DNA of 12,241 nt from Pseudolysinimonas_A sp965653335 (GTDB taxonomy: Bacteria > Actinomycetota > Actinomycetes > Actinomycetales > Microbacteriaceae). Of the stretch, positions 1 to 7,373 are shown one piece after another. The stretch is taken from contig CBFGZU010000059.1 of assembly GCA_965653335.1 (NCBI GenBank), positions 1 to 12,241 of the forward strand, written 5' to 3'. Position numbers and translations under genes: made by a program. Numbering within the stretch: the stretch's first letter is position 1; each line of letters starts with the position of its first letter. The notes beneath the pieces were generated by a model. That model was given only the letters and a program-made list of their open reading frames with translations. It did not search any database and had not been told where the DNA came from.

Positions 1-48
1 CGTCGTTTTAGGATGACTGTTGTAATTATTAGAGGACGATCGCCCTCA

Positions 49-73
49 CGGGAAGATGCTTCGCGTTATTTTT
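49..73 (+). terminator. Weak terminator-like hairpin with T-run
   Basis: The arms CGGGAAG (49-55) and CTTCGCG (59-65) pair except for one mismatch around a 3-nt loop. They are followed by TTATTTTT (66-73), the longest T-rich run in the window. It could end transcription of a gene to the left of the window. The stem is weak. Confidence 0.3.
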
Positions 74-150
74 CTGTCCGGGATCGTTGTAGCGGTCCGC
101 TCGCGCGGCCGGTGACGGGACGCCAGTCCCAAATCAGAAGGGAATCGGTT

Positions 151-177
151 GTGATGAAGTATGAGGAAGGCGATTGA
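151..177 (+). CDS. Possible 8-codon leader ORF upstream of purU
   Basis: A GTG at 151, or the ATG right after it at 154, opens an 8-codon frame ending in TGA at 175-177. The peptide would read VMKYEEGD. A purine-rich AGAAGGGA (136-143) sits 7 nt before the GTG, a good ribosome-binding distance. The peptide shows no run of a regulatory amino acid. It could be a translated leader of purU, or chance. Confidence 0.2.
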   Translation: MMKYEEGD

Positions 178-217
178 TCAGTACGTCCATACCATTACGC
201 GCCGACGGGGTCGCCTC

Positions 218-223
218 TAGCGT
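218..223 (+). promoter_or_regulatory. Candidate -10 element for purU operon
   Basis: TAGCGT fits the TANNNT pattern of actinobacterial -10 elements. It would place transcription start near 230, giving a leader of roughly 27 nt that keeps the purU Shine-Dalgarno. The hexamer 17 nt upstream (TTACGC, 195-200) is a poor -35 match, so the call is tentative. Confidence 0.3.
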
Positions 224-256
224 CGAGGTCACGCCTGAGCATCGAGAGGACGGGGC

Positions 257-1111
257 ATGACCCGCGAAGGATTCATCATCACGGTGCAGTGCCCCGATCG
301 CATCGGAATCGTCTCCGCCGTCGCCGGGTTCCTCGCCGAGCGCGGCTGCAACATCGTCGAGAGCCAGCAATTCGAAGACCAGCGCTCCGCACGCTTCTTC
401 CTCCGGATTCACGCGATTCCGCCCGTCGGAACCTCGCTCGACGACGTGCGCGCGCAATTCGCGCCCCTCGCCGCCGGCTACGACATGACGTGGCGGCTCC
501 TCGATGCCACGGCCCGGGTTCGCACGATCATCATGGTCTCGCACACCGACCATTGCCTCGACGAGCTCCTCGATCTGTGGGAGAAGGACTACCTCGCGAT
601 CGACATCGCCGCGATCGTGTCGAACCACGAGGTGCTTCGCCCCGCCGCCGACGCGGCCGGTGTCCCCTTCCACCACATCCCGGTGTCGGCGTCGACCAAG
701 CCCGACGCCGAGCGACGCCTCCTCGAACTCATCGACGAGACGGGGACCGAACTCGTCGTGCTCGCGCGCTATATGCAGATCCTCAGCGACGAGCTGTGCC
801 TCGCCCTCGAAGGCCGGGCCATCAACATCCACCATTCGTTCCTGCCGGGGTTCAAGGGTGCCCGCCCCTACCACCAGGCCTACGAGCGAGGCGTGAAGTT
901 CATCGGGGCGACCGCGCACTACGTCACCGCCGACCTCGACGAAGGCCCGATCATCGAGCAATCGGTGTTGCGCGTCGACCATCGCGCGACGCCCGAAGAC
1001 CTGACCTTCGCCGGTCGCCAGGCGGAACGCACCGCCCTCGCTCTCGCCGTGCGCTGGCATGCCGAGCACCGCATCCTCGTCCACGGCGGCCGAACCGTCG
1101 TCTTCACCTGA
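257..1111 (+). CDS. purU: Formyltetrahydrofolate deformylase PurU
   Basis: This 284-residue protein is predicted to hydrolyse 10-formyl-THF to formate and free THF in the cytoplasm. The N-terminal ACT domain (about 6-80) opens with the typical segment VQCPDRIGIVSAVAGFL. The C-terminal formyltransferase-fold domain (about 87-284) carries the catalytic trio of this fold: N190 and H192 in INIHHSFLPGFKGA, and D228 in DLDEGPIIEQ. Length is normal for the family. The ATG at 257 has AGAGGA (245-250) six nt upstream. The stop is 17 bp before the flavin dehydrogenase, so the two are very likely co-transcribed. In Arthrobacter, purU is known to cluster with dimethylglycine oxidase genes, where it recycles THF loaded by demethylation. 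The same role is inferred here, rather than formate supply for purine synthesis. Confidence 0.95.
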   Translation: MTREGFIITVQCPDRIGIVSAVAGFLAERGCNIVESQQFEDQRSARFFLRIHAIPPVGTSLDDVRAQFAPLAAGYDMTWRLLDATARVRTIIMVSHTDHCLDELLDLWEKDYLAIDIAAIVSNHEVLRPAADAAGVPFHHIPVSASTKPDAERRLLELIDETGTELVVLARYMQILSDELCLALEGRAINIHHSFLPGFKGARPYHQAYERGVKFIGATAHYVTADLDEGPIIEQSVLRVDHRATPEDLTFAGRQAERTALALAVRWHAEHRILVHGGRTVVFT

Positions 1112-1128
1112 CAACAAGGAGATTCGCC

Positions 1129-3603
1129 ATGGAACGACTCGTCGACAAGACGATCGGCGCCCAGCTCTTCGCCGCGACGTCGCACGATGACGTGCCGACC
1201 CGCGCGGCGACCGTCATCGTGGGCGGGGGAGTGCTCGGAGCGAGCATCGCCTACCACCTCGCCGAGGCGGGGCGCACCGACGTGCTCCTGCTCGACGCGA
1301 ACGTGCTCGGCAGCGGAACCACCTGGCACGCCGCGGGACTCGTGAACGGTGCCCGCGCGACGGCGACGCTCACCGATCTCTCCCGATTCAGCCGTGGCTT
1401 CTACGAGCAACTCGGTGAGCTGTCGGGGATCGACGTCAACTGGCAGCGCGCGGGATCGCTCTCCCTCGCCCGAACCGACGGGCGCGTCGACGAGCTGAAG
1501 TACCAGAACGACGTCGCCAATCGCAACGGCGTCGACGCCGTGTGGGTCGAGCCCGGCGATGTGACGAACCACTGGCCGCTCGTCAACCCGGCCGGCGTCA
1601 AGGCCGGGCTCCTCATTCCGGGAGATGGCCACATCAACCCCGGGTACGGCGCCGTCGCGCTCGCCAAACTCGCCCACGAGCGCGGCGTCACGATCCGCGA
1701 AGGTGTCGCGGTCACCGAGATTCTCGTCACCGACGGCCGGGTCGTCGGGGTGCGCACCGATCGCGGTGACATCGAGTCCGGCGACGTCGTCCTCGCCGCC
1801 GGACTCTGGAGCCGCGACCTCGCCCGTACGGCGGGAGCGAACCTCCCGCTGTACGCCGCCGAGCACGTGCACGTGCGCACGGGCGTCATCGACGGCGTCG
1901 TGCCGACCCTCCCGGTGCTGCGTGACCTGGACTCGAGCTACTACCTCCGCCACGAAGAAGGGCGGCTGCTCGTCGGCGCCTTCGAGCCGGACGGCATTCC
2001 GCGAGCGGTTTCCGACATTCCCCGCGACGGCTTCGCCGAGTTCCCCGCCGACTGGGCCCACTTCGACTCGGTCCGGATCCAGGCCGAACGCACGGTTCCC
2101 GCCATCCAAGCGGCCGGCTACGACCGATTCCTCAACGCGCCCGAGAGTTTCACCCCCGACGCGAACTTCCTGCTCGGCGAGACGGGGGAAGTGGCGGGGC
2201 TCTACGTCGCGGCGGGCATGAACTCGCAAGGCATCATCTTCGCGCCCGGGGTGGGTCGTGAGCTCGCATCCTGGATGATCGCGGGATCGCCGCAATTCGA
2301 CGCCTCGTCGGTCGACGTGCGCCGCTTCTCCCGTCACCAGGCCAACCGCCGGTACCTTCACGACCGCACCCGCGAGGGACTCGGGCGCCTCTACGCGATG
2401 CACTGGCCGAACCTCCAGATGTCGACGGCCCGCAACGTGCGACGGTCCCCGCTGCACGAGCGCCTGAGCGCGCTCGGCGCCGGGTTCGGCGAACTCAACG
2501 GCTGGGAGCGCGCCAACTGGTACGAGGAGCCTGGAACCCGCCCGGCCCCGGTCTACAGCTACGGCCGGGCCAGCTGGTTCCCGCACGTCGCCGCGGAGCA
2601 CCGCGCCGTTCGCGAGAACGTCGCGCTCTTCGATCTGAGCCCCTTCACCAAGGTCGAGGTCGCCGGCCCCGACGCGCTCGCCGTCGTGCAGTACGCCTTC
2701 ACGTCGAACCTCGACGTCGCGGTCGGGGACGCGGTCTACACCTTGCAGCTCAACGCGGGCGGCGGGATCGCCCTCGACGGGACGGTGACGCGGCTCGCGG
2801 CCGACCGCTTCCTCGTCGTGATGCCGAGTGCGACCCAGGACAAGACGCTGTCGATCCTCCGGCGTGCGGCGGCGGGTCGCGCGGCGGCCGTGTTCGACGC
2901 GACAGCGGGCCTCGCGACGATTCTCGTCACCGGCCCGCGCTCTCGCGACTTGCTCTCCCGGGTGTCGCCGGAGGACTGGTCGGATGCCGCCCAGCCTTAC
3001 CTCAGGGGTCGCGAGGTCGAGATCGCGGACGGCTTCGGGTACGCGCTGCGCGTGAGCTTCACGGGAGAACTCGGCTACGAGTTGTATGTCTCGTCGGATC
3101 TGGCCGTCAACGTCTTCGACGCGCTCTGGCAGGCGGGAGCGGATCTGGGCGTGCGCATGGCCGGTTATTACGCGCTCGACACCCTCCGGTCGGAGAAGGG
3201 ATTCCGGCACCTCGGCCACGACATGGGCCCGTCGGACGACCCGCGCTCGTCGGGTCTGTGGTTCACGATCGATCTCGACAAGGGCGACTTCTTGGGGCGT
3301 GACGCCATCGCCGGAAGCACCCCGGCGACCATGAGCCACCGCACGGTGTACGTCACGATCGACGATCCCGAACCCGTGCTCATCCACGATGAGGCGATCT
3401 TCCGCGACGACGAACAGGTGGGCCGCGCGCTCAGCGGCAACTACGGCCACACGCTCGGCAGGTCGGTCGGGCTCGCGGCGATCGATCCCGCCGTCGACGT
3501 GAAGACCGGCACGTGGACGATCGAGTGCGCCGGGGTGCGATTCCCGCTCACCGTGTCGACGCGAGCTTTCTACGACCCCGCGGGGGAGCGCATGCGGGGC
3601 TGA
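1129..3603 (+). CDS. Dimethylglycine/sarcosine dehydrogenase-like FAD and THF enzyme
   Basis: This 824-residue protein is built like mammalian DMGDH/SarDH and bacterial dimethylglycine oxidase. An N-terminal FAD-binding oxidoreductase (about 28-375) starts with the dinucleotide motif VGGGVLGAS (31-39). The segment GSGTTWHAAGL (61-71) follows; its H67 matches the histidine that binds FAD covalently in DMGDH/SarDH. The segment PVLRDLDSSYYLRHEEGRLL is also typical. A short linker domain (about 376-435) leads to a GcvT aminomethyltransferase domain (about 436-715, with FTGELGYELYV near 644) and a GcvT C-terminal barrel (about 725-815). The predicted reaction is oxidative N-demethylation with transfer of the C1 unit to THF as 5,10-methylene-THF. 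The exact substrate (dimethylglycine, sarcosine or a related betaine) cannot be told. The ATG at 1129 has AAGGAGA (1116-1122) six nt upstream. The frame is open upstream through purU, but that stretch is a shadow. Confidence 0.88.
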   Translation: MERLVDKTIGAQLFAATSHDDVPTRAATVIVGGGVLGASIAYHLAEAGRTDVLLLDANVLGSGTTWHAAGLVNGARATATLTDLSRFSRGFYEQLGELSGIDVNWQRAGSLSLARTDGRVDELKYQNDVANRNGVDAVWVEPGDVTNHWPLVNPAGVKAGLLIPGDGHINPGYGAVALAKLAHERGVTIREGVAVTEILVTDGRVVGVRTDRGDIESGDVVLAAGLWSRDLARTAGANLPLYAAEHVHVRTGVIDGVVPTLPVLRDLDSSYYLRHEEGRLLVGAFEPDGIPRAVSDIPRDGFAEFPADWAHFDSVRIQAERTVPAIQAAGYDRFLNAPESFTPDANFLLGETGEVAGLYVAAGMNSQGIIFAPGVGRELASWMIAGSPQFDASSVDVRRFSRHQANRRYLHDRTREGLGRLYAMHWPNLQMSTARNVRRSPLHERLSALGAGFGELNGWERANWYEEPGTRPAPVYSYGRASWFPHVAAEHRAVRENVALFDLSPFTKVEVAGPDALAVVQYAFTSNLDVAVGDAVYTLQLNAGGGIALDGTVTRLAADRFLVVMPSATQDKTLSILRRAAAGRAAAVFDATAGLATILVTGPRSRDLLSRVSPEDWSDAAQPYLRGREVEIADGFGYALRVSFTGELGYELYVSSDLAVNVFDALWQAGADLGVRMAGYYALDTLRSEKGFRHLGHDMGPSDDPRSSGLWFTIDLDKGDFLGRDAIAGSTPATMSHRTVYVTIDDPEPVLIHDEAIFRDDEQVGRALSGNYGHTLGRSVGLAAIDPAVDVKTGTWTIECAGVRFPLTVSTRAFYDPAGERMRG

Positions 3604-3606
3604 GAG

Positions 3607-5130
3607 TCACCGCGACGCGTCGGCGAGTTCCAGGAGGGCCCACAGATCGGCCCGATCGGCGAACTCGTCGAGGTCGAGGTCGAGCATCGAAGCCAGCCTT
3701 TCGACGCGATGGCGAAGGCTGTGCCGGTGGAGTCCGGCGGCGGCGGCGGCGGGCTCCCAGCGGCAGCCGTGCTCGAACCAGAGCGAGGTCAGTCGAAGTA
3801 GTTCTTCGCCCTCGGGGCGGCGCCGGATCGGGGCGAGACGCACGTCGGCTTCCGCCGCGACGCCGGCGACCCGGAGCGCGCTCAGAATCCGCCCGCCGCT
3901 CGTCGTATCCCACGTGCGCGGTCCCGCAACGCGGTCGCGGCGCGCGACGGCGAGAGCGGCCTGTGCGTGGGCGAGGGCGAGGGCGAACTCGGACGGGGGA
4001 TGGGCGGCGGAGATCCCGGCGGATGCCGAGACCGCGCGGGCCGCCGATTCGAGCCATTCGACGTCCTCCGGCTCGGTCACGGCGACGAGGTGCGGTCCGA
4101 GGCGGCCGACGAGCCGCGTGGACATCCGACGACGGGCGGTGCGCGCGAGAGCCCGACGCAGCTCGTCGCCCTGGGACGCATCGCTCACCATGACCGAGAG
4201 CGGGGCTCCGGGGTCGATCGCCCCGACCTCGGGTGCGTTCGCCAGGAGTTCCGCCGCCCAATCGGGGGCGCCGCGCGCGAGGAGGGCGAGGGCGTGGTCG
4301 GCGAGCAGCTCGAGAGCGTGTGTCTGAGGCGCGTCGCGGTCGACGGCGACCTCGACGAGCGCCGTTCCGGTGAGGAGGACCGCGCGATCGAGGGCATCGG
4401 CACGTTCGCGGGTGACGAGTGCGACGGCACCGCTGGGCCGGGCGACTCGTCCCACCGTCTCGACGAGCACTTCGCGTCCGGCGACCCGTCGGGTGGCGGC
4501 GCCGCCCTTTCCGCCGCGCAGCAGCCGGTGGACGTCGTCGGTGACCGCCGAGAGGATCTCTTCGGGAATGTGCACGGCAGGATGCTGCTCGGAGATCTCG
4601 CCCGCCCCGTCGAAGAGCACGATCGTGCCGCGCAGCTGACGCGCCGTCTCGCGGAGAGCAGCCGACACGTCGCCGCCGGCGATCGCGGCGCGCGAGATCG
4701 CCCGCTGGGCCGTTCGGGCCCAGTCGTCCCGGAGCGCGGCGTCGCGAGCGATCTCGCGCGCGGCCCACGTGATGAGGGCGACGAAGGGTACGCGGTAGGG
4801 CACTTCGAGGAGGGTCATGTCGCTCGCTCGGCAGGCGTCGACGAGTTCGGCGGGGGTGCCCGTCGTGACGACTTCTGTGCCGAACCCGATCCCCACGACG
4901 CCCGAGCCGCGCAAGCGGTCGACGTAGCCGCGGTAGTCGGCGGCGTCGCGAAACGTCGCGAACTGCAGACCGGTCGTGAGCAGGGCTTGCCGCTCGAGCA
5001 GGAAGGGTGTCGGATCGGCGAGGTCGGAGCTCGACAGCCAGGTGAGCGGCTCGTCCAGACCCGGTCCGGCGTGCAGGAGGGCGAGCGGATGTCCGGCCTC
5101 GGCGACGAGTCTGCGGAGCGTGGGTGCCAC
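3607..5130 (-). CDS. PucR family transcriptional regulator
   Basis: This 507-residue predicted regulator has the PucR family layout. An N-terminal PucR-type ligand domain (about 5-130) contains segments such as SDLADPTPFLLERQALLTTG. A middle region lacks clear catalytic motifs (about 150-430; part is GGDEF-like in many relatives). The C-terminal helix-turn-helix (about 440-500) reads RLTSLWFEHGCRWEPAAAAA then LHRHSLRHRVERLASMLDLDL. Members typically respond to nitrogen compounds such as purines, GABA or proline. The gene is divergent from the aminotransferase and tail-to-tail with the flavin dehydrogenase (stop codons 3 bp apart). Control of the aminotransferase is therefore the simplest reading, and control of the C1 operon is possible. 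The start is a GTG at 5130 with no usable Shine-Dalgarno but TAGAAT six nt upstream, which suggests a leaderless mRNA. The exact inducer is unknown. Confidence 0.85.
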   Translation of the reverse strand: MAPTLRRLVAEAGHPLALLHAGPGLDEPLTWLSSSDLADPTPFLLERQALLTTGLQFATFRDAADYRGYVDRLRGSGVVGIGFGTEVVTTGTPAELVDACRASDMTLLEVPYRVPFVALITWAAREIARDAALRDDWARTAQRAISRAAIAGGDVSAALRETARQLRGTIVLFDGAGEISEQHPAVHIPEEILSAVTDDVHRLLRGGKGGAATRRVAGREVLVETVGRVARPSGAVALVTRERADALDRAVLLTGTALVEVAVDRDAPQTHALELLADHALALLARGAPDWAAELLANAPEVGAIDPGAPLSVMVSDASQGDELRRALARTARRRMSTRLVGRLGPHLVAVTEPEDVEWLESAARAVSASAGISAAHPPSEFALALAHAQAALAVARRDRVAGPRTWDTTSGGRILSALRVAGVAAEADVRLAPIRRRPEGEELLRLTSLWFEHGCRWEPAAAAAGLHRHSLRHRVERLASMLDLDLDEFADRADLWALLELADASR

Positions 5131-5136
5131 CCCTCG

Positions 5137-5142
5137 ATTCTA
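5137..5142 (-). promoter_or_regulatory. -10 element of leaderless pucR-type gene
   Basis: Read on the minus strand, TAGAAT is followed by CGAGGG and then the GTG start, a 6-nt spacing. That puts the transcription start at or next to the first base of the start codon. A TCGACC hexamer (minus, 5167-5162; 4 of 6 match to TTGACA) lies 19 nt upstream as a possible -35. Confidence 0.6.
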
Positions 5143-5170
5143 CCGATATGGCAGAGAAAGAGGTCGAGGA

Positions 5171-5183
5171 TGCCGAATCGGCA
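5171..5183. promoter_or_regulatory. 13-bp dyad, candidate regulator operator
   Basis: TGCCGAATCGGCA is a perfect inverted repeat of 6-bp arms around one base. It lies in the 120-bp spacer between the divergent PucR-type regulator and the aminotransferase, close to the -35 region of the regulator. Position and symmetry fit an operator for the divergent regulator. It does not resemble the Bacillus PucR box as I remember it. Confidence 0.4.
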
Positions 5184-5250
5184 CCACCGCGGGGCCTCGG
5201 GTTCGTCGTAGCCTCGACGCGTCCGAGCCTTCGAAAGGATGGTCACCACC

Positions 5251-6603
5251 ATGGCGCACGTCGATGTCCTGCCTCCCCTCGGTGGCCCGTCGCTCCCGCA
5301 GCGTCGAGAACTGCTGACCGAGATCCCCGGGCCGCGATCGCGAGCTCTCCTTGAGCGCACCCGCCGAGCGGTGCCGAGCGGCGTCTCGTCGGCGCTGCCT
5401 GTCGCGGTCGTCGCCGCGGGCGGGGGCGTCGTCCTGGATGCCGATGGCAACTCGCTCATCGACCTGGGATCGGGCATCGCGGTCACCGGTGCGGGAAACG
5501 CGGCACCCGAGATCGTCGCGGCCGTGACCGCTCAAGTCGCCCAGTTCACGCACACGTGCTTCACGGTCACCCCCTACGAGGGCTACGTCGCGGTCGCCGA
5601 GACCCTCAACCGGCTCACCCCCGGCGATCACGACAAGCGCACCGCGCTGTTCAACTCAGGTGCCGAAGCGGTCGAGAACGCCGTCAAGATCGCGCGCATC
5701 GCGACCCGTCGGCAGGGGGTCGTCGTGTTCGATCACGCCTATCACGGCCGCACCAACCTGACGATGGCGATGACGGCGAAGTCGATGCCCTACAAGAGCG
5801 GGTTCGGCCCGTTCGCCCCCGAGATCTACCGCGTGCCGATGTCGTATCCCTACCGCGACGGCCGATCGGGTGCTGACGCCGCGGCGGTCGCGATCGCCCA
5901 GATCGAGGCTCAGGTCGGCGCCGCGAATCTGGCTGCTGTCGTCATCGAGCCGATTCAGGGCGAAGGCGGCTTCATCGTGCCGGCCGACGGGTTTCTGCCC
6001 GAACTGCTGGCGTGGACCCGCAAGAACGGCGTCGTCTTCATCGCCGACGAGATCCAGACGGGCTTCGGGCGTACCGGCGCGATGTTCGCGTGCGAGCACG
6101 AGGGGATCGTGCCCGACCTCATCACGACCGCCAAGGGGATCGCGGCGGGGCTCCCGCTCGCAGCCGTCACGGGACGCGCCGAGATCATGGATGTCGCGCA
6201 CCCCGGGGGACTGGGCGGCACCTACGGCGGCAACCCCATCGCGTGTGCGGCGGCTCTCGCCGCCATCGACCTGTTCGAGAACGGCGGGCTGACCGAGCGC
6301 GCACGCCGCATCGAGGGGGTTCTGCGCGGAGCGCTCGACGCGCTCCGCGCCGCCGACCCCCGGCTCGGCGACATCCGCGGTCGCGGAGCGATGCTCGCGA
6401 TCGAACTCGTCGACCCGGTGACCGGTGCGCCGGATCCCGACCTCACGGCCCGGGTCGCCGCCGCCGCGCACGCGCACGGGGTGATCGTGCTGACGTGCGG
6501 CACGGGCCGCAATGTCATCCGATTCCTGCCGCCGCTCACGATCAGCGAGGAGCTCCTCCTCGAGGGGGTTCACGTCGTCGGCGAGGCGCTTCTCGCCTCG
6601 TAG
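5251..6603 (+). CDS. gabT: Class III aminotransferase, 4-aminobutyrate type
   Basis: This is a 450-residue fold-type I PLP enzyme of the omega-aminotransferase class. It likely converts 4-aminobutyrate plus 2-oxoglutarate to succinic semialdehyde plus glutamate. Seen motifs are the cofactor phosphate loop NSGAEAVENAVK (135-146), HAYHGRT (162-168), IEPIQGEGG (232-240), the PLP-binding IADEIQTGFGRTG with D266, and TTAKGIAAGLPL with K295 as Schiff-base lysine. RFLPPLTIS (424-432) supplies the usual C-terminal arginine region. Length matches GabT. An ATG at 5239 is in frame, but the Shine-Dalgarno AAAGGA (5234-5239) overlaps it and sits 11 nt before the ATG at 5251, so 5251 is preferred. No succinic semialdehyde dehydrogenase is present. 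A different omega-amine donor (for example a diamine product) is possible. The divergent PucR-type gene is the likely regulator. Confidence 0.85.
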   Translation: MAHVDVLPPLGGPSLPQRRELLTEIPGPRSRALLERTRRAVPSGVSSALPVAVVAAGGGVVLDADGNSLIDLGSGIAVTGAGNAAPEIVAAVTAQVAQFTHTCFTVTPYEGYVAVAETLNRLTPGDHDKRTALFNSGAEAVENAVKIARIATRRQGVVVFDHAYHGRTNLTMAMTAKSMPYKSGFGPFAPEIYRVPMSYPYRDGRSGADAAAVAIAQIEAQVGAANLAAVVIEPIQGEGGFIVPADGFLPELLAWTRKNGVVFIADEIQTGFGRTGAMFACEHEGIVPDLITTAKGIAAGLPLAAVTGRAEIMDVAHPGGLGGTYGGNPIACAAALAAIDLFENGGLTERARRIEGVLRGALDALRAADPRLGDIRGRGAMLAIELVDPVTGAPDPDLTARVAAAAHAHGVIVLTCGTGRNVIRFLPPLTISEELLLEGVHVVGEALLAS

Positions 6604-6621
6604 CCGACGCGCGCGCTCGTC

Positions 6622-6643
6622 CCGCGGCCCCGCGCCGCCGCGG
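6622..6643 (+). terminator. GC-only hairpin between aminotransferase and plsC
   Basis: CCGCGGC (6622-6628) and GCCGCGG (6637-6643) form a 7-bp all-GC stem with an 8-nt loop, 18 bp after the aminotransferase stop. There is no T-run, so it would be a non-canonical terminator. It ends only 7 bp before the possible plsC -10. The high background GC makes chance stems likely. Confidence 0.35.
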
Positions 6644-6650
6644 AGTCTGG

Positions 6651-6656
6651 TAGGCA
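6651..6656 (+). promoter_or_regulatory. Possible -10 element just upstream of plsC
   Basis: TAGGCA lies 6 nt before the GTG start. It matches the leaderless pattern in spacing but lacks the final T of TANNNT, so it is weaker than the sites before dapE, dapD and tatB. Confidence 0.3.
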
Positions 6657-6662
6657 AGGGGC

Positions 6663-7349
6663 GTGCGTTTCTGGCTCCTGAAGAATCTCGTCGTGGTTCC
6701 CCTCCTGCGGGTGCTCTGGCGATTCGAGGTGCACGGCGTGCACAACATCCCGAAGAAGGGTGCCGCGATCATCGCGAGCAACCACGTCGGGATCCTCGAT
6801 TCGGCGTTCGTTCCCGGGGCGATGCCCCGCCACGTCGCCTTTCTCGTCAAGGAGCAGTGGTTCGCCGGCAAAGGATTCGCGGCGGCGTTCCGGCGCGGCT
6901 TCATGCGCGCGATGGGGCAGCTCGAGATCGATCGGGGAGGCGGGTCGGCGTCGGAGATCTCTCTCGGCAGCGGCGTCGCCGTCTTGAGCGCCGGCAAGCT
7001 GCTGGGCATCTACCCGGAGGGCACCCGCAGCCCCGACGGGCGGCTGCACCGCGGTCGCACCGGGGTCGCGCGCGTTCTGCTCGAGATGGCGGTGCCGGTC
7101 ATCCCGGTGGCCGTCTCGGGAACGGCGGAGATCATGCCGCGCGGGGCGAGATTCCCGAAGCTCGGCGGCCGGGTCATCGTGACCTTCGGCGAGCCGATGG
7201 ACTTCTCGCGGTACGCCGGTCTCGCCGAAGACCGCTTCGTGTTGCGCGCCATCACCGACGAGATCATGCACGAGATCAAACGGCTGAGCGGGCAGGAGTA
7301 CGTCGATATCTACGCGTCCAACGCGCGTCGACTCGCGACATCACGGTGA
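6663..7349 (+). CDS. plsC: 1-acylglycerol-3-phosphate acyltransferase family protein
   Basis: This 228-residue PlsC-family acyltransferase is predicted to move an acyl chain onto lysophosphatidate or a related acceptor at the membrane. It has the catalytic motif NHVGILD (H41 and D46 of the HX4D box), EIDRGGG (88-94) as the second block, YPEGTRSPDGRL (117-128) for phosphate binding, and VPVIPVAVSGT (144-154) as the fourth block. The N-terminal RFWLLKNLVVVPLLRVLW (2-19) could insert in or lie on the membrane. The GTG start at 6663 is supported by conservation of the first residues. The purine run AGGGG lies too close (1 nt) to be a proper Shine-Dalgarno, while TAGGCA six nt upstream resembles the leaderless promoters seen elsewhere here, with a non-consensus last base. 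Substrate specificity cannot be judged; actinobacterial relatives can act on glycolipids. Confidence 0.85.
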   Translation: MRFWLLKNLVVVPLLRVLWRFEVHGVHNIPKKGAAIIASNHVGILDSAFVPGAMPRHVAFLVKEQWFAGKGFAAAFRRGFMRAMGQLEIDRGGGSASEISLGSGVAVLSAGKLLGIYPEGTRSPDGRLHRGRTGVARVLLEMAVPVIPVAVSGTAEIMPRGARFPKLGGRVIVTFGEPMDFSRYAGLAEDRFVLRAITDEIMHEIKRLSGQEYVDIYASNARRLATSR

Positions 7350-7373
7350 CCGGCTCGCCGCAGGCCGGAGCGA

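Larger units (their letters stand above)
1..256. other. AT-rich intergenic leader upstream of purU
   Basis: No convincing gene lies here. The first 200 bp are visibly richer in A and T than the rest of the window, which is otherwise strongly GC-rich. The stretch contains a weak hairpin followed by a T-rich run (49-73), a small GGGAC/GTCCC dyad (117-130), an 8-codon mini-ORF with a Shine-Dalgarno (151-177) and a candidate -10 hexamer (218-223). I looked for conserved cores of glycine and folate-type riboswitches and did not recognise any. The left end may include the 3' flank of a gene outside the window. Confidence 0.6.

Noticed and set aside
1..256. Glycine, ZTP or THF riboswitch upstream of purU
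   Set aside because: I did not find the conserved core sequences by eye. Infernal with Rfam models would decide; a significant hit would overturn this.
289..1128. In-frame 280-codon upstream extension of the flavin dehydrogenase through purU
   Set aside because: The extension is an Arg/Pro-rich shadow of purU. A strong Shine-Dalgarno precedes the ATG at 1129, and the FAD motif begins about 30 residues later, as expected.
919..3450. 843-codon open frame on the minus strand opposite the flavin dehydrogenase
   Set aside because: Its translation is low-complexity, rich in Arg, Glu, Val and Asp without recognisable motifs, while the plus strand encodes a clear FAD/GcvT protein. Long antisense frames are a by-product of GC-rich codon use.
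3967..5211. 414-codon plus-strand frame opposite the PucR-type regulator
   Set aside because: Composition is shadow-like, with no domain. The minus strand carries a coherent regulator with an HTH end.
5239..5250. Aminotransferase start at ATG 5239
   Set aside because: The only Shine-Dalgarno (5234-5239) overlaps this ATG, and it serves the ATG at 5251 at a workable distance.
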